Positions 45,404 through 58,240 of a stretch of 64,000 nt of DNA are shown here, piece by piece; the first letter of the stretch is position 1; each line of letters begins with the position of its first letter. The notes below the pieces were generated by a model, which saw only the letters and a program-made list of their open reading frames with translations, searched no databases and was not told the origin of the DNA. The position numbers were made by a program, and so were the translations under genes. The DNA comes from Tetrastigma voinierianum (taxonomy: Eukaryota > Streptophyta > Magnoliopsida > Vitales > Vitaceae): contig JAEQBH010005089.1 of assembly GCA_016808115.1 (NCBI GenBank), positions 310,001 to 374,000 on the forward strand. The letters are read 5' to 3'.

Positions 45404-47438
45404 TGTAACACAGAAATATACCCTTATGTTTTCCAGCATATTTAGGGTATTTTGTGGCATAATTTAGATATTTAATCATTCAGTAGCTGAAACATGGAAT
45501 TGAGAAACCGAAAATTTTACAAGACACAGGACAAATTTATAATTTGGAAAAAAGGATGAAAGTCATAGATAAGAAAGTGTGGACTAATTAGAAAATAGTA
45601 GTTGATTTGAAAAAATAAGAATTTGAGGACTAATGTGCAAATCAAGGGAAATTAAGTATAAAAGAGGTGAAGACCAAGTTTGGTCTCATTTTGGAGCTAG
45701 AACCAGAGCCATGAAGGCTAAGAGAAGAAGAGAAGGGAAGAGGACGAAAGGGAGGAGCCAAAAAAAAAGGTAAGAGTTATGGTTTTGACTTTGAATAACT
45801 AGAATCATGTATTTTGGACTGGTAGGGATTTTATGAGTTGACCTAGAGTTTGATTAGAATTGATCTAACCTAGATTTATGTAAAATTGAGTTGAAAAACT
45901 CTAGCTTAGTTAATATAAACATAGATCCTTAATTCTATGTTTTGTATAAGAATGGTGGACTTTGGTATGGGTTCTTGGACTTACCTAGGGGTTGGTATGT
46001 GAAGTTCTAAACCACCATTACAAGACAGATATGGAGTGGTTTTGATGTGTATTGAGTATTGAGTTGGTTGGGTGAAATATAACGCCTTGGAAAAATGGGC
46101 TGAAGAAACCCACCATTTGCAGGCGACTTGAGGTTTGGTACTAGTACCAAAGCAGTGTAGTCATGAACACCATATTGGATTGGTCGTGAATGCGGTACCG
46201 AAAAGTCGATACCGGTACCCAATGTTTACTACTGGACGAGAGTTAGTGTTTTATAACGGTGTTTCTTATTCAATTGGTGATTCAAGTGGCTGGTTAAACT
46301 AGACTTCAGGAGAACAAATCTTCTGTAGGTATCTTCCAATTATGACCACAGGTTGTGAGAAAGTCACTCGAGGTGGAGTATGTGCAAGCCAATTCAAGTT
46401 TACATTTTGAACATAGAGTAGTCTCGGTTGTTTAGGACATATCTTGAGTTTCGGTGCTCCGATTTGGGTGATTCCAGTTGGAGAAGAACCCTTAGCCCCT
46501 TAGCTTCAAATTAGTACAAAGAACCAGTGTCAGGTATGGAGTTAAGATCCCTGAAAATGAGTATTTCAAACTGTCCCTAGTGTAATATGGACAAACTGAC
46601 TAGTTTGGCATGAAAATGCCATAACTTGAGTTTGGATGATTCAATTGGAATGATTCCAATTTCTAAGTAAAGTAGATTCATAGAGGAACAAGAATACATG
46701 AATGATGTGTGAATACATAGGTGTCATACTATATAAGTATATGAAATGCCATATGTAACAGGCATGAAATAGGAAAAATAGAATCTTGATATGTATAGAT
46801 GTGTTCGCAAACATAGATATAATATGAAATATGAAAGCGAACTGAAACAGAACATGAACATGAAAGTATTATGTACTGAACACATAATGTGGTTAGAATT
46901 AACCTAATTATTTACCATGAACAAATGAATATATATGATTATTATCACATATAACCGAAAAGATAATACAAATGATATGAAATACGCTTAGATATGAACA
47001 AGTGTAGCCAATTAAAGAGGCTGAATAGATAAAAAGACCAGGTAGATTACACATAAATGATATGAAGACGAATGTGATTCGAGATAGGTTATGAGTTCTT
47101 AAAGACATATGTGAGTATGACTACCTAGAGTTGAAGAGGCTGAATGAGTGGGCGTTGCGATGGTGCTTCGGCACTCTGGTAGTGACGTGCCCCTTCTAAT
47201 ACGTGGCGAGACACGTTACGATGGTCTTGGGCGCTTCTATTACATGGGCGAGCACATTTTGATGGTGCTTGACATCTGCGCTAGTGCGGCACTTACATTG
47301 CGATGGGCGGGCCTGCGTTCGTCGGTTCTTCGGCACTCCTGCTAGTCTTCCGCGGCATACGTGCGATGGGTGGGGCACGTTCGATCGATTAACCGTCCTC
47401 ATTCTGAATTAACAAGACATGCATTGCTTGGCGTACGT
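45404..47438 (+). mobile_element. G3: truncated TGTAACAC-type LTR
   Basis: Starts TGTAACACAGAAATATACC inside the H LTR and resembles G1 (gtttagggtattttg-like start, GGTACC cluster, then gggcgaggcacgt-type GC-rich repeats near 47150-47390). No LTR end or TSD is found; sequence passes into an E-type LTR near 47438. Its right part was therefore lost or displaced out of the window. No coding content. Confidence 0.75.
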
Positions 47439-49976
47439 CGTGGTCCGAAACTCATTAGGTTTCTAATCCATTTACGAGGCATATTAGAGATAAATGTTGA
47501 TTTGTGCGAAATGTGGATTTTACTCAAATTTAATTTTGCGGGAAAAATACGAAGATGCAAAATCTCGGTAGAAACCATAAGAACCCGGCCCCTGGCGAAA
47601 TTGAAGTTACAAGAAATGAAAATCAGTGTGACAAGAAGCTAGGTTGTCGGTCGATTCAGTCGACATCACGAAATTTACTTTGAGGAAGAAATAGGAATAA
47701 CCAACAAAGTGAAATTCGTGGCATTTGGAATAAAGAGGAGTTGTGACAAAGGAAATGTGGTGGGACTAAATATTCAAGAAGAATGCATGTCGACACATCA
47801 TCGATGTCGCGGCATGATTGAATATGGCGAGGTCAGACATCGCTCCGATGTCGCGACGTGGATCCAGGCGTCGATGAAGTACGAGAGGTCTTTTGCAGAA
47901 AGAAGTTGCAGCTAGTTTTTTAAATGGGCTCATTTGAGGTGCGACATACGGTTGAGGTGCGTGACATAAAAGCGAAGATTTAAGTTGCAACCCGAAAATA
48001 GAAGAGGTTGAAAGTGTAACTGAGCGAGCCAAGCTAAGAATTGAAGTTGCGACCATTTACAAATCGAGGATCAGAAACGATGTCGCGACCACTCTTAGGT
48101 CGCGACTGAAGAAAACGACGGAAAGAATTGGGGTGCGACATCACCTTAAGGTCATGACACGGAATAAGGAGGGAAGGAAGATTGGTTGCGTATAGAGCGA
48201 GGTTGTGACGGAAGAAAGGTATGGGCGTGAGGGGGTGTGACATCTTTTGAGTTGCGACACAAAGCGAGAAGACCAACTGTCGCGACCCCGGGAAGAAGCA
48301 AGTCACAACATGAAGTGACCACAGAAAATGAAAAGAGTGCGCAACCTAAAACTGGGAATTCTATGACTCGGAAGCAGGAGGAGAAATACAACAATGTGTG
48401 ACATCAACAGGAATTAAACATTGAAACTAGAAAGAAACTTGAGTAAATAACGTCGCGACAACAAACGATGTCGTGATCATTGATCAACGATTCTGAAAAC
48501 TAGTTTACTGCTTGAAACAATGAGGTCACGATCGATCATAACAATCAGAAATCGTAATGACATCGACTCGAGTCGCGACATAGGATGTGATGAGCTGGGC
48601 TTTTCTTCCAGAATTCTACTATAACTTTTTAGGGATTGATAAATTCTTTGCGGTATAAATAAACTGGTGTTAGAATAGAAAAATAGCTTCAATCACTGAC
48701 CCGAGAAAAGGAAAGGAGAGGAACTCGGTGTATAAAGATTTAAATGATTTTGATTTTCTTTCTTCATTATTTTAGTTTGTTTTAGCTGTTCTTTTAGTTT
48801 GAATCTGTCTTTTGTGCGAGACGAGTAGTGATTTTATTCTGTAATTTTCTTGAAATGCAGTGTAAATGCGGGTGAATTTAAATTACGTTTCTTCTCAGTT
48901 TTTATTGCAATTCGATGGTTGCCATTGATCGGTACTCCATTTGTTAATTTGCAATGCGTGTTGACAATGTTGGATTTGATTTTGATGATTACGGTCTTTC
49001 ACACAAATAGGGAAATATTTTAGGTTCAATTTTTACTTAATTGGTGTTTTGAATTGATAAGTTCCCAATAATAGTGCGAATGCAGGTTGAGGGAACCATC
49101 TTTGTTCTGATACCAGATGCCCTCTGCGTGACACGAGAGACGGAGATTCTGAGTAGAAGCATTCTTTTTGGGTATGCTAGACTACCATTGATGAGCTGAG
49201 CTCGAGTTCATTTGATAAATCTAATTTGCTGTGGTGAAGTTGGAGGATTAGTATTTAACAATATAAATAATCAGGGAGTTCACTTTAATCTAAAGGCAAG
49301 TTCCTAAAGCAAAAAGGTCTACTGTCAACAAGAAATGGGTATAAAGTATTAAGAGAGAAAAATACTCAGATCTTGCAAGAGAATTTGGAATACAGGTAGC
49401 TGGTTTGATCTTGTCTTCGAAAGAAGCAAGGGTATCCAACCAAAGGAATAAGAGAAATCCAATTCCAACAATTAGAAATCTTGGACAAACTAAATCCACA
49501 CATAAACAGGTATAATATATCGAGCGCTGGAATTAACCGCTTCATTGTACTTCACCATGTTTTGCTTTCACAAGGAACATTCTAATCCATTCTTATAGTT
49601 ACAATTTAATTTTATTCATTAATTTTGTTTTAGCTTATTTTGATAAGATTCAATAGTCTAGGATCTTTAATTTTCGCTGTTTAGATAAAACTTTCACTAT
49701 GAGTTTTCAATCCATATAGTATGGAATTTTAGTAGTTTGAGTAGCTGGATCTTAATTCTACAATCTCTCGGGAATGATACCTGACTTGCCATTCAGATTT
49801 ACCAACTCAGGTACCCTTGCAAAGTACGTGATCAATCTCTTATTTTTAAATCATGAATATTAAGAGAAAGTTATTTTATTAAGCAAATTTTATCCAAAGT
49901 GACATGGATGCAAGAGAAGTGTAAGGCTCTTGTAACTATGTTAATTTGAGGGGTTTTACCATAGAAAAGGCAAACA
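47439..49976 (+). repeat. E1 LTR
   Basis: Starts near tggtccgaaactcatt (decayed TGATGAGTCCAAAAACTC) and matches E2 to the PBS region. Contains the GTCGCGAC-type array at 47790-48610. The end (aggcaaacaagttta) is followed by a strongly decayed PBS. Confidence 0.75.
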
Positions 49977-50888
49977 AGTTTATGAAATAAGGTTTCGGGA
50001 TTGAAAGAATTAATTAGATCAATATTCGACAAAAGAAGGAAATGCTAATTTTGCCATTTTATAAACGAAAGAACAAAATAGCTTTTTCATAAAGGCTACA
50101 TCACCACTAATCTTTAACAAGCCATGTTGAAAATATTTGTTTAGTTTGACTAATCCTATTAATCCAAACTGCTGATTTCGTGAAAACCTTAATGCATAGA
50201 AACAGATTCTGACTGACCCAGCCAGACACCGAATTGAGAGAACACTCAGAGCTTAAGAAAGATAAAAAGAGAAAACGCAACTATGGCGGTATGAGAGACA
50301 TGACCAGATAGAGGAACAGAGGACAAAGAAATTAAGGCCTCCCATTATCGATTACTAATGGAAGATTTCTCGGAGGCCTGTTATTCAAGAAAGAGTATTC
50401 AAAATCACAGCCATCGTGGATGCAAATAACTTCGAATTAAACTGCCTTGATTACAATGGTGCAACAAAGATCGCTCATTGGTCACCCCAATCAAGACCCA
50501 AACGAAAGCACCAGATTTCAGATGGCAACACAAAGAAGTTGAATGGGCGTGAGACCTGTAGGTGATAAAGTTGCATCTCTTTCCATTCTTTGAGAGATAT
50601 AGCCGCCACATGGTGTTGAATCATTACCATATGGTTCATTTGATACTTGTGTGGAGGAGTTGGTAGCTATTATTTGGGCAAATTTTTCCATCTCTCACCT
50701 CATAAAGAAGAAGAGAGATAATAGTTTTTCAACAAGGGGAAGATGAGAGCTTATATGTAGTCGGGAAAGATTCAAGAGGTTGCCAAGAGTCTAAGATGGA
50801 ATGACAGATTGGAAGACCTGATGACATAGTGTATCATGCTTTTTAAACATACATCAAGGGCACATTTATGCTTCATGCCAGAGTGTAT
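49977..50888 (+). pseudogene. E1 leader and gag N-terminal remnant
   Basis: Aligns with E2 53520-54480: gtggatgcaaataa, ttgattacaatggt, atcattaccatatgg, agatgagagctta. All frames are broken. It ends at 50888 where the E2 LTR starts, inside gag, which suggests that E2 inserted into E1 or that the two recombined. Confidence 0.75.
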
Positions 50889-53508
50889 TGATGAGTCCAA
50901 AAACTCACATTTTTAATTCATTTTTGAGTTTATTATGAGAATAATGTTGAATTTTTGCGTAGTGATAATTGACTCAAATTTCAATTTGCAGAAAATACAA
51001 ATATAAAATCAAAATTTAGCAAAATCAAAAGAAATCACCGCAAAGCTAGAACAGAAGGTCACAATGAGGAATTTGTTGTCGCCGACAGAAGCCTGGCCTG
51101 AAGAATTCCAAGTCACGATGCAGCCAAATTTGGTTTTTAAAGAAGAAATCGGAAACGGAACAAGTGAAGTCGACTTGAAAAAGCGAAGTCAAGGACAAAG
51201 AAAACGGATTGGTGACAATGGAAACAATCAAGAGGTGAAATTGGCGTCGCTTGACATCAACTCGGTAGTCGCGACCGTCTGCCTAAGAAGCCATAAGAGA
51301 AGTCTTTGCAAAAGAAAAGAGGCGTAGAATTAGTTTTTTGCGTGGTTGAGCTCCATTTGATACCATTTAACAACTTGAGGTCGCCAGCATAAAACAATGG
51401 GATTCAAAGTGCAACCAAAACAAGGTTGCAGCAGTCAGAACTAGTCGGCTAGCTACCAAGCAAGGAACCGAGCTTGCAACCTTTTAAAAAGTCAATGAGC
51501 GTAAGGATGTCGCGACCAAGAAAAGTCGAGCGTAAGAAATTGATGTCGCGACATGTAATTAAGGTCATACCGAAAAGAGTTTGGAAGAAAGAAATCGCCA
51601 CAACGTGGAACTGAGGTTGCAACCTGAAGAAAAGAAATGGAAAGCAGAAGAGGTCGCGACATCACCATGAGGTCGCGACATAAAATTGAAAGTTATGAAG
51701 ACAAGAAAACCACCAACATAATTGTGACCAAGGAATCAAAGTCACAACATGAAGTCGTTTACAAACAGCAAGGTGGTCGAAACCTAAACCTGAGGTAGCG
51801 ACATCAACACTGAAGGAACACTGAGCATAAGAGGTCGCGACCACAAACGACGTCGCAACCACTAATCAGAGGTGTTGAAAGACAAACAGTCAGAACTTGA
51901 AAGGAAGAGGTCGCTAACGCATCATGAGCCATCAGGTTCTGGCGTCGCGACATCAACTCGAGGTCGCTGACATAACGTTGGCCACGCCTTTTATCCGATT
52001 TCCACCGAGATTCGGGATTCTACCGCTTTCTTTTTCCTCGGATGCATAAATAGAGAGATTTCGAATAGTAAAGTAGTTTTTCCTTCGACTACTCAAGAAA
52101 GGGAAAGAAGAGGAACCCGTTGTATATTATAAAGTAGATTTATTTTAGTTTTATTTTTAGTTTTATTTTGATTCAATCATGAATCGGTAGAGACATTAGA
52201 AATGGATTGTTAGCTCGATTATATTTTCTTCAAGATATCGTCCCTGGAAATTATGAAATCTAGACAAATTTCGAATCTATTTCCTTTTCGTATTTATTGC
52301 AAGCATAAAGGTCGTATGCTATCATGACTCCATTTCGATTCACAATGCAAGAATCAGAGCACCAACCGATTTGATTTACATTTAGTTACGCCTTCCTCGC
52401 ACATTTATGGAGAATTAATTTGGGTTTAGTTTTACTTAATCGATGTCGCTTTTAATGGATAAGTTCCAAAGAATTAGCACCAAGTATGGAATGCATTCAC
52501 TGATATCCGTGGATGCCCTCTGCAGATGACAATGTAGACCCGAGATCTGAGAGTCGAGAGTGCCCTTTTCTCAGAAGTATTCGACTATTATTGACGAACG
52601 CCTTAGCTCGAGTTCATTTTGATAAATCCCCATTCGCTTCATAATTGAAGCTGGAGGGGTGTATTTAACAATATAAATCATCAGAGTTCAATTTTAATCT
52701 GCTGGATAGTTCCAATCCCCATGTTAGCTTAGATCTAATCAAGTGAAAGGATGTTTCCATGGGACCAAGGATGTAGCCACCAATTAAGTAGTAGAAACTT
52801 AGCTAAAACCCGAGAAGGTGAAGTTAAAGTCTCCGCTATCATCAGGAAATGGGTGTTAAGTATCGAGAAAGAAAAATAATCAGCATCTTGCAAGAAAAAT
52901 GTGGAATACCGTAAATGGTTTGATTCGTTTTCGAGAAGCAAGGATATTAAATCAATGAAACTGAGAGATCCAATTCCAATAATTAGAAAATCTGACAAAA
53001 ATCAGGATTCATACATAGAACATAGTAATGGACATAAGTCGAATCGACTGCTCCATTGTATTTCATTAATGGTTTTTTGCCGCTTTCTTGCAAGAAACTC
53101 GATTCAATCCATTTTTATGTACAATTTATTTTTATTCATTCACTTTTGTTTAGTTTAATTGAAAGTATATTCAATAGTATAGATTTTAATTTCTTTGTTG
53201 TTTCGATAAAATTTTCACTATGAGTTTTGAGTCCAAATAGTATGAAATTTTAGTAGTCGGGTAGTCAATTGCACTGCTTATCAATCTCTCGTGGGAATGA
53301 TACCCGACTTACATTCAGATTTACTACTTGCATGATCTATGGTACTTGGCAAAGTCATAGACTCCAACCCTTATTTTTTAATCCCTGAAAATTTAAGAGA
53401 AAATTATTTTAGCGTCAATTATCCAAAGTGATACGGGTATAAGAGAATCAGAAGTGCTCCGTAGTCGTGTTATTTTCGAGGGGTTTTGGCCATATAGAAA
53501 AAGGCTTA
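50889..53508 (+). repeat. E2 5' LTR
   Basis: Starts TGATGAGTCCAAAAACTC and runs to the PBS at 53520. Array of GTCGCGAC forms at 51055-51975 in U3. U5 carries the conserved block (gggaatgatacccgactt, acttgcatgatctatgg). Confidence 0.85.
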
Positions 53509-53519
53509 ACAAGTTTTTA

Positions 53520-53537
53520 TGGCGTCATTGTCGGGGA
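53520..53537 (+). other. E2 primer-binding site, tRNA-Asp type
   Basis: TGGCGTCATTGTCGGGGA. Three differences from TGGCGCCGTTGCCGGGGA, all C-to-T or G-to-A. Confidence 0.9.
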
Positions 53538-53915
53538 TTGGAAAGAATTAATTAGGATCAATATCCTACCAAAGAAGGAAATACTAATTTGACATTTTAA
53601 GAAAAAGAACAAAATAGCTTTTCAAGCAAAGGCTACATTAGTCACTAATTTTTAACAAGGCTTTATGTCGGGAAATGTCTGCTTAGTTTAATCGATCCTC
53701 TATTAATCCGAAAGTATGCTTTGATTTCGTGAAAACCTTTAATGCCTAGGTAGTGGTTCCAATCATCTCCAGCCATTAATCGAATTAGGAAAAAGAACAC
53801 TGTGGAGCTTAAGGAAAGACAAAAGAGTGGAAGAACGCAGTTTATGGCGTAAGAGAGACATGACCAACAGAGGAACAGAGGGATACAGCCTAAAAGTGCC
53901 CCCATTACCGACACA
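53538..53915 (+). other. E2 leader
   Basis: Noncoding, aligned with E1 49990-50340. No specific signal recognised. Confidence 0.55.
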
Positions 53916-55300
53916 ATGGAGGATTTCGAGGCCTATTATTCAGAAGAATATTCTCGCGAATCGACAAATGATCAGGTGGATGCAAATAATTTTGAACTAA
54001 AGCAAGCTTTAATTACAATGGTTCAGCAACATCGGGCTTTACCGGGTCATCCCAATCAAGACTCCAAATGAACACTGAAGATTTCTCAGACGGCAAATAC
54101 AAGAAGCTGAATCTGGCAGGAGACCAGAGGTGATTAAAACCGCATTCTTCCTATTTTCTTTCGAGAGACATAGAGCAACTGGCTACGGTACATGAATCAT
54201 TACCATATGGTTCTATTGATACTTGGGAAGAGTTGGTAGAAGCTTATTTGCAGATTCTTTTCCCCTATCTCACTTCATGTGAGACGAAGAGAGATAATAA
54301 AATATTCCTAAGGCGGGAAGATGAGAGCCTATACGTAGCTTAGGAAAGATTCAAGAGGTCACAAGAGGTGCCCGACATGGAATAGATCTAAGACCCAGAT
54401 GGACATAGTGTATCATGCTTTAAATGATAAGCATCTAAGGGTACATCGATGCTTCAAGGCCGTGGAGCATTCAAAAGAAAAGCGCTGAAGAGGCGAGATC
54501 CGACCAAAGGATTTAGCAAATGCAATATGAAAGCTCCATCCGAAGCCAAGAGGAAGCAAGCAGAGGAAAAGGGGTCATGGAGCTGAGCAAGATGACAGCC
54601 ATGGAAGCAAAGTTGGATGCCATACTATAGGATGGACAAACAAGAGAGAAGATGCACACGCTTCTCATGAACAGAGCAAGGAAAGAGAACTAATGAGAAG
54701 AAGTGGCCGGGATGCCAACATAAGAAGATTCTATGGTGGCCGAGGAGGTTAAGTACGTGGAAAGAGCAAAGAAGTTATCATCAGTTAAATCCTAACCTGC
54801 CCACACACTACAATCCAAGATCGAGAACTACTTAATTTCTCTATATGGTGGAGGGCATTACACTACCAAGGCGTAATATCCTCACATGATATCAAGAAAT
54901 CCACCAAGGTTCCGTTGTTGAAGACCAAGGAGTTAAAGGCAATGAATATCAAATGAGGAGAACTCAACCATTTGAAGAACAATAGATGTTGCGCTCATGG
55001 GGGATAATGTACAGAATACTACAATCTGATAAATTGTGAACTATCCACTGAATCTTCTGTCCTGATGATTCAAACAGTTTGTGAGAACGCTAAGGCCTCA
55101 CGGAAAATTTAGAGACACAAGTAGGGTAACCGTCTCGAATATAATTCAGGAGCAAGGGTACATTCCCTAGTGACACTAAAAGAACCCAAAAAGATTGAAT
55201 GGCAATTCAGCTTAAGAAGTGGGCGGATTTGAACAAAGAACAAAAAGACGTATGAAAGAAGAGATCAAGGCGTAGAAAGAAGAGACTGAAAAGGAAGAAG
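53916..55300 (+). pseudogene. E2 gag remnant
   Basis: The ATG at 53916 opens a clean 51-codon start (MEDFEAYYSEEYSREST, then LKQALITMVQQHRALPGHP) ending at a stop at 54069. It is the expected N-terminus of this gag. Capsid similarity continues in broken frames (ttgggaagagttggtagaag, gaagatgagagcctatacgt) to about 54740. The nucleocapsid and linker part (54780-55300) is decayed. Minus frames here are shadows. Confidence 0.8.
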
Positions 55301-55990
55301 AGAAGAACTGCCAGATTGAAAAGTATAAAGGAAGTAATGACAAGAAAAAGAAGGAATGAGTACCAAAGATATACACCTGCAAAGTACATTCCCATTTAGA
55401 CTCGTGGTTAAGAAGAGAAGAACAAGCTTTCTAAATTCTTGGATATTTTCAAGAAAATAGAAATAAATATCCCATTTGCAGAGGTGATCATCTAAATGCC
55501 TCTTTATGCAAAATTCCTGAAGGAGATACTAAGTAAGAAAAGAAAGATAGCTGAGGAGGGTATAATTAATTTGATCGCTTACTTGAAAGGAAGGCATTAT
55601 CCAACGTAAGTCCCAAAGAAAGATGTGAAAAGACTTAGCAGCTTTTACTCATTCCTCGCTCCATAGTGGGAAATACGACCAAGAAAGTTTTTATGTGATC
55701 TCCGCGCAAGTATAAATTTAATGCCTCTATCAGTGGTGCAGAGACTTAGTTTGGGGGAACTTACCCCAACAACAATTACATTACAGATGGCTGATAGATC
55801 AATGGCACAACCATAAGGCATTCTAGAAGATGTACTTGTCAAGGTTGGGAAATTCATTTTCCCATGGATTTCCTTTGGTTATCATGCGCACGGGAGGAAG
55901 ATACCCAAGTTCCTTTCGCATGTCGGGAAGGCCTTTCTAGCAACAGAGCCGCCTTGATAGACGTACGTAAAGCGGTGGGAACTGACACGT
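55301..55990 (+). pseudogene. E2 protease remnant
   Basis: The plus frame 55496-55609 reads MPLYAKFLKEILSKKRKIAE, the block just before protease. After a frameshift, about 55690-55860 gives CDLRASINLMPLSVVQRL, LQMADRSMAQP, GILEDVLVKVGKFIF. CDLRA has R for G in the active-site triplet region, and a stop follows QP. Then GKAFLA near 55928-55945. The minus frame at 55645-55857 is a shadow. Confidence 0.8.
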
Positions 55991-56521
55991 AGTTGGGGAT
56001 GAAGCAGCGTAGTTTAATATTAATAGAGTCCGGAACATCCCAATGCAGAGGCGCATGCAGCTATAAGGTCGTAGAAATACGCGCCTTCCTCAATGATGAA
56101 TCAATCACTGTATCATTCAACACTCTATCAATGAAATTGAGATGAATTTTCAAGACTCGAAAGCTTTGATTGTGATGTATTGCCTTCTAATTGTGTTTCT
56201 TAACAAGGAAACGGTCTCTAGTATAAATGAAAATGGGCTAAGATGAGGTAAGCAATAAATGAAGAAATTCATGAAAGCGTGAAACTAGCAGTTAAGTGGC
56301 TAACATCAAAGAATCGTTTAGTCATTTAAAATGAGTTTTCAGGAACCAAAAGAGAAAAACCGCTTATCATATCAGCCGCGATTGGATCAAGTTCAAAAAC
56401 AGGTTTCGTAATCGAGGAATACAAGGAAGCAATTGCTCGTCCATCAAGATCCGAAGGGTATCGCCTCTATTTACGACAAAATATTGCCAGAAGATAATGC
56501 AAAAACTTCTATCGAAAGATC
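55991..56521 (+). pseudogene. E2 protease-RT linker, cut by J
   Basis: Plus-strand pieces at 56355-56520 (LIISAAIGSSS, YKEAIA, ARPSRSEGY, KNFYRK) align with the E' linker at 4004-4324. The sequence stops at the J LTR before RT. Confidence 0.6.
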
Positions 56522-58226
56522 TGATTCGCGCCACGGTAGTGGGTGATGCGGAATCAATAAAATTTATATTCCTATGTTCCTCCTATCGTTTGAATAAGCC
56601 ACGCAGCATAGCGGTTCGGTGGCCGAACACAGTGGATGGGTTTTCATCCTATGAATGATTTGCATCGTTGTTTGGAAAATGGTGAGGCTTCGCTTGATTT
56701 CGGATTCGTTCAAAAACAAAGGAAGTCGTTTACATCGACCAACCGTAAAGGCTGAAAATGAAATGTGAAATGGTAACTCAAGGCTCAAAGCCATTAGCTT
56801 GACAAATATTTGTGGGTACTACGCTTGTCCCTGTTATTTCCCGCATTGGGCAAATGATACATAGTCAAAGCCAAACCGATCTTTGTTTAACTATAAAACC
56901 TAACCCCTGTGAACTCACTCTATTTGAGTCAAGACAAGTATTATGCATTCAAAGTCCCATTCAAATTTAAAAACCTAGCACTCAACCTCATTTCCTTAAT
57001 GGTTTCAGAATGGCATCTAGCATACACGCATCTAACATTAAGTATGCACCGAACCTTTAAAGCATGGCAAGTATCACTCAAAGGAACAACAAGAAATGGC
57101 ATTAAACCCTAGTTTGGAAGGTGTATGGAACCATAAATGCAAGATCAGATTATTTAAAAACAAGAGGACAACCCGCAAAGAAATTTCCAAAACCAAGCTA
57201 GCAACCCTCCTCTTCATATTATGAGGCTTGCTGTCCCTTGAGTTGTCATCCTCAAGGGTGTCGGCAGCCTAGGAAATGAAAGAAAGAAAGAGAGAAGAGA
57301 GCAAATGAAACCCTTAAAATGAAAGTCACGGAAACTTTATAAATGAAAAGTTGCTTCAAAGTCGCTTTAGGGTTACAAAATTCATAGGGTTTATATAGGT
57401 CCAATTCAAAAGTGTGAAAATACACAAATACCTAACATATTGGCTTTTTACAAAAGGACAAGGTGGTAATACACCAAACGCTAGCCGTCAGCATTAATTA
57501 CACAAAAACGCGTGGCGCCGCATTCGCTATGGAGGAGAATCGCTACATAGAGAAAATTCCTCACCTCTAGCGAAATTCCTCGCTTAGCCTAGCGAAATTC
57601 CCGCTAGGCCTAGCCAAATCTCTACAGAGATACCGACTTGGAAAATTTCGCTATCAATAGTGAATTTCGCTATTAGCGAAACTTCGCTAGCCTAGCGAAA
57701 TTTATGTGAGATAGCGAAATTGGTTAATTTCAAGCAGTGCACGCTGATTTTGTTAGCCAGCTTAAATTTCATAGTTTAGCTAAATTTCCCAATTTCTCTA
57801 GGATTGCAAATCTCCACTCGCTAGATCGCGAAATTCTCGCTTATATTAGAATCAGAATCTCAACGGAATTTTTCGCACCTATAGCGAAATTTCCCCGATC
57901 GTTTCGCATCCTCGCTTTTGCACACTGCATCCTCTACTGCACTCTTTGTTCATCACTTTGTTTTCATTTATTTATTGAATCTTTATATTTCATCACCCCT
58001 ACTTCTGAAATCATCATGAATCTTGCATTCAACACCAATAATGGTTAAGCTTCTGCTGTTCAAGTCCTCAAAAACCTGCAAACTAACCAAACAATCTCGA
58101 AATGGCATTAAAGGAACCAAGCGGACCTCGCATACATCACCGGCTTTAATTGATATGACAATACAAGAAAAGCACCCAAAACTTATCCCGGTCAGGGTTC
58201 AAAATTGCACTTTTCACACTCAATCA
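56522..58226 (-). repeat. J 3' LTR
   Basis: Left end TGATTCGCGCCACGG, right end cactcaatca. Minus TATATA at 57392-57397. Holds a large TTTCGCTA array. Related to the A LTR but clearly diverged. Confidence 0.85.
57524..57905. repeat. TTTCGCTA/TAGCGAAA array in J U3
   Basis: Dense copies in both orientations, several adjoining to give perfect hairpins (for example cgaaattcctcgcttagcct and cgctagcctagcgaaa). Same motif as in A and B'. Confidence 0.9.
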
Positions 58227-58240
58227 CACTCCCCCAATCG
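58227..58240 (-). other. J polypurine tract
   Basis: Minus strand cgattgggggagtg next to the LTR start. Confidence 0.8.
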
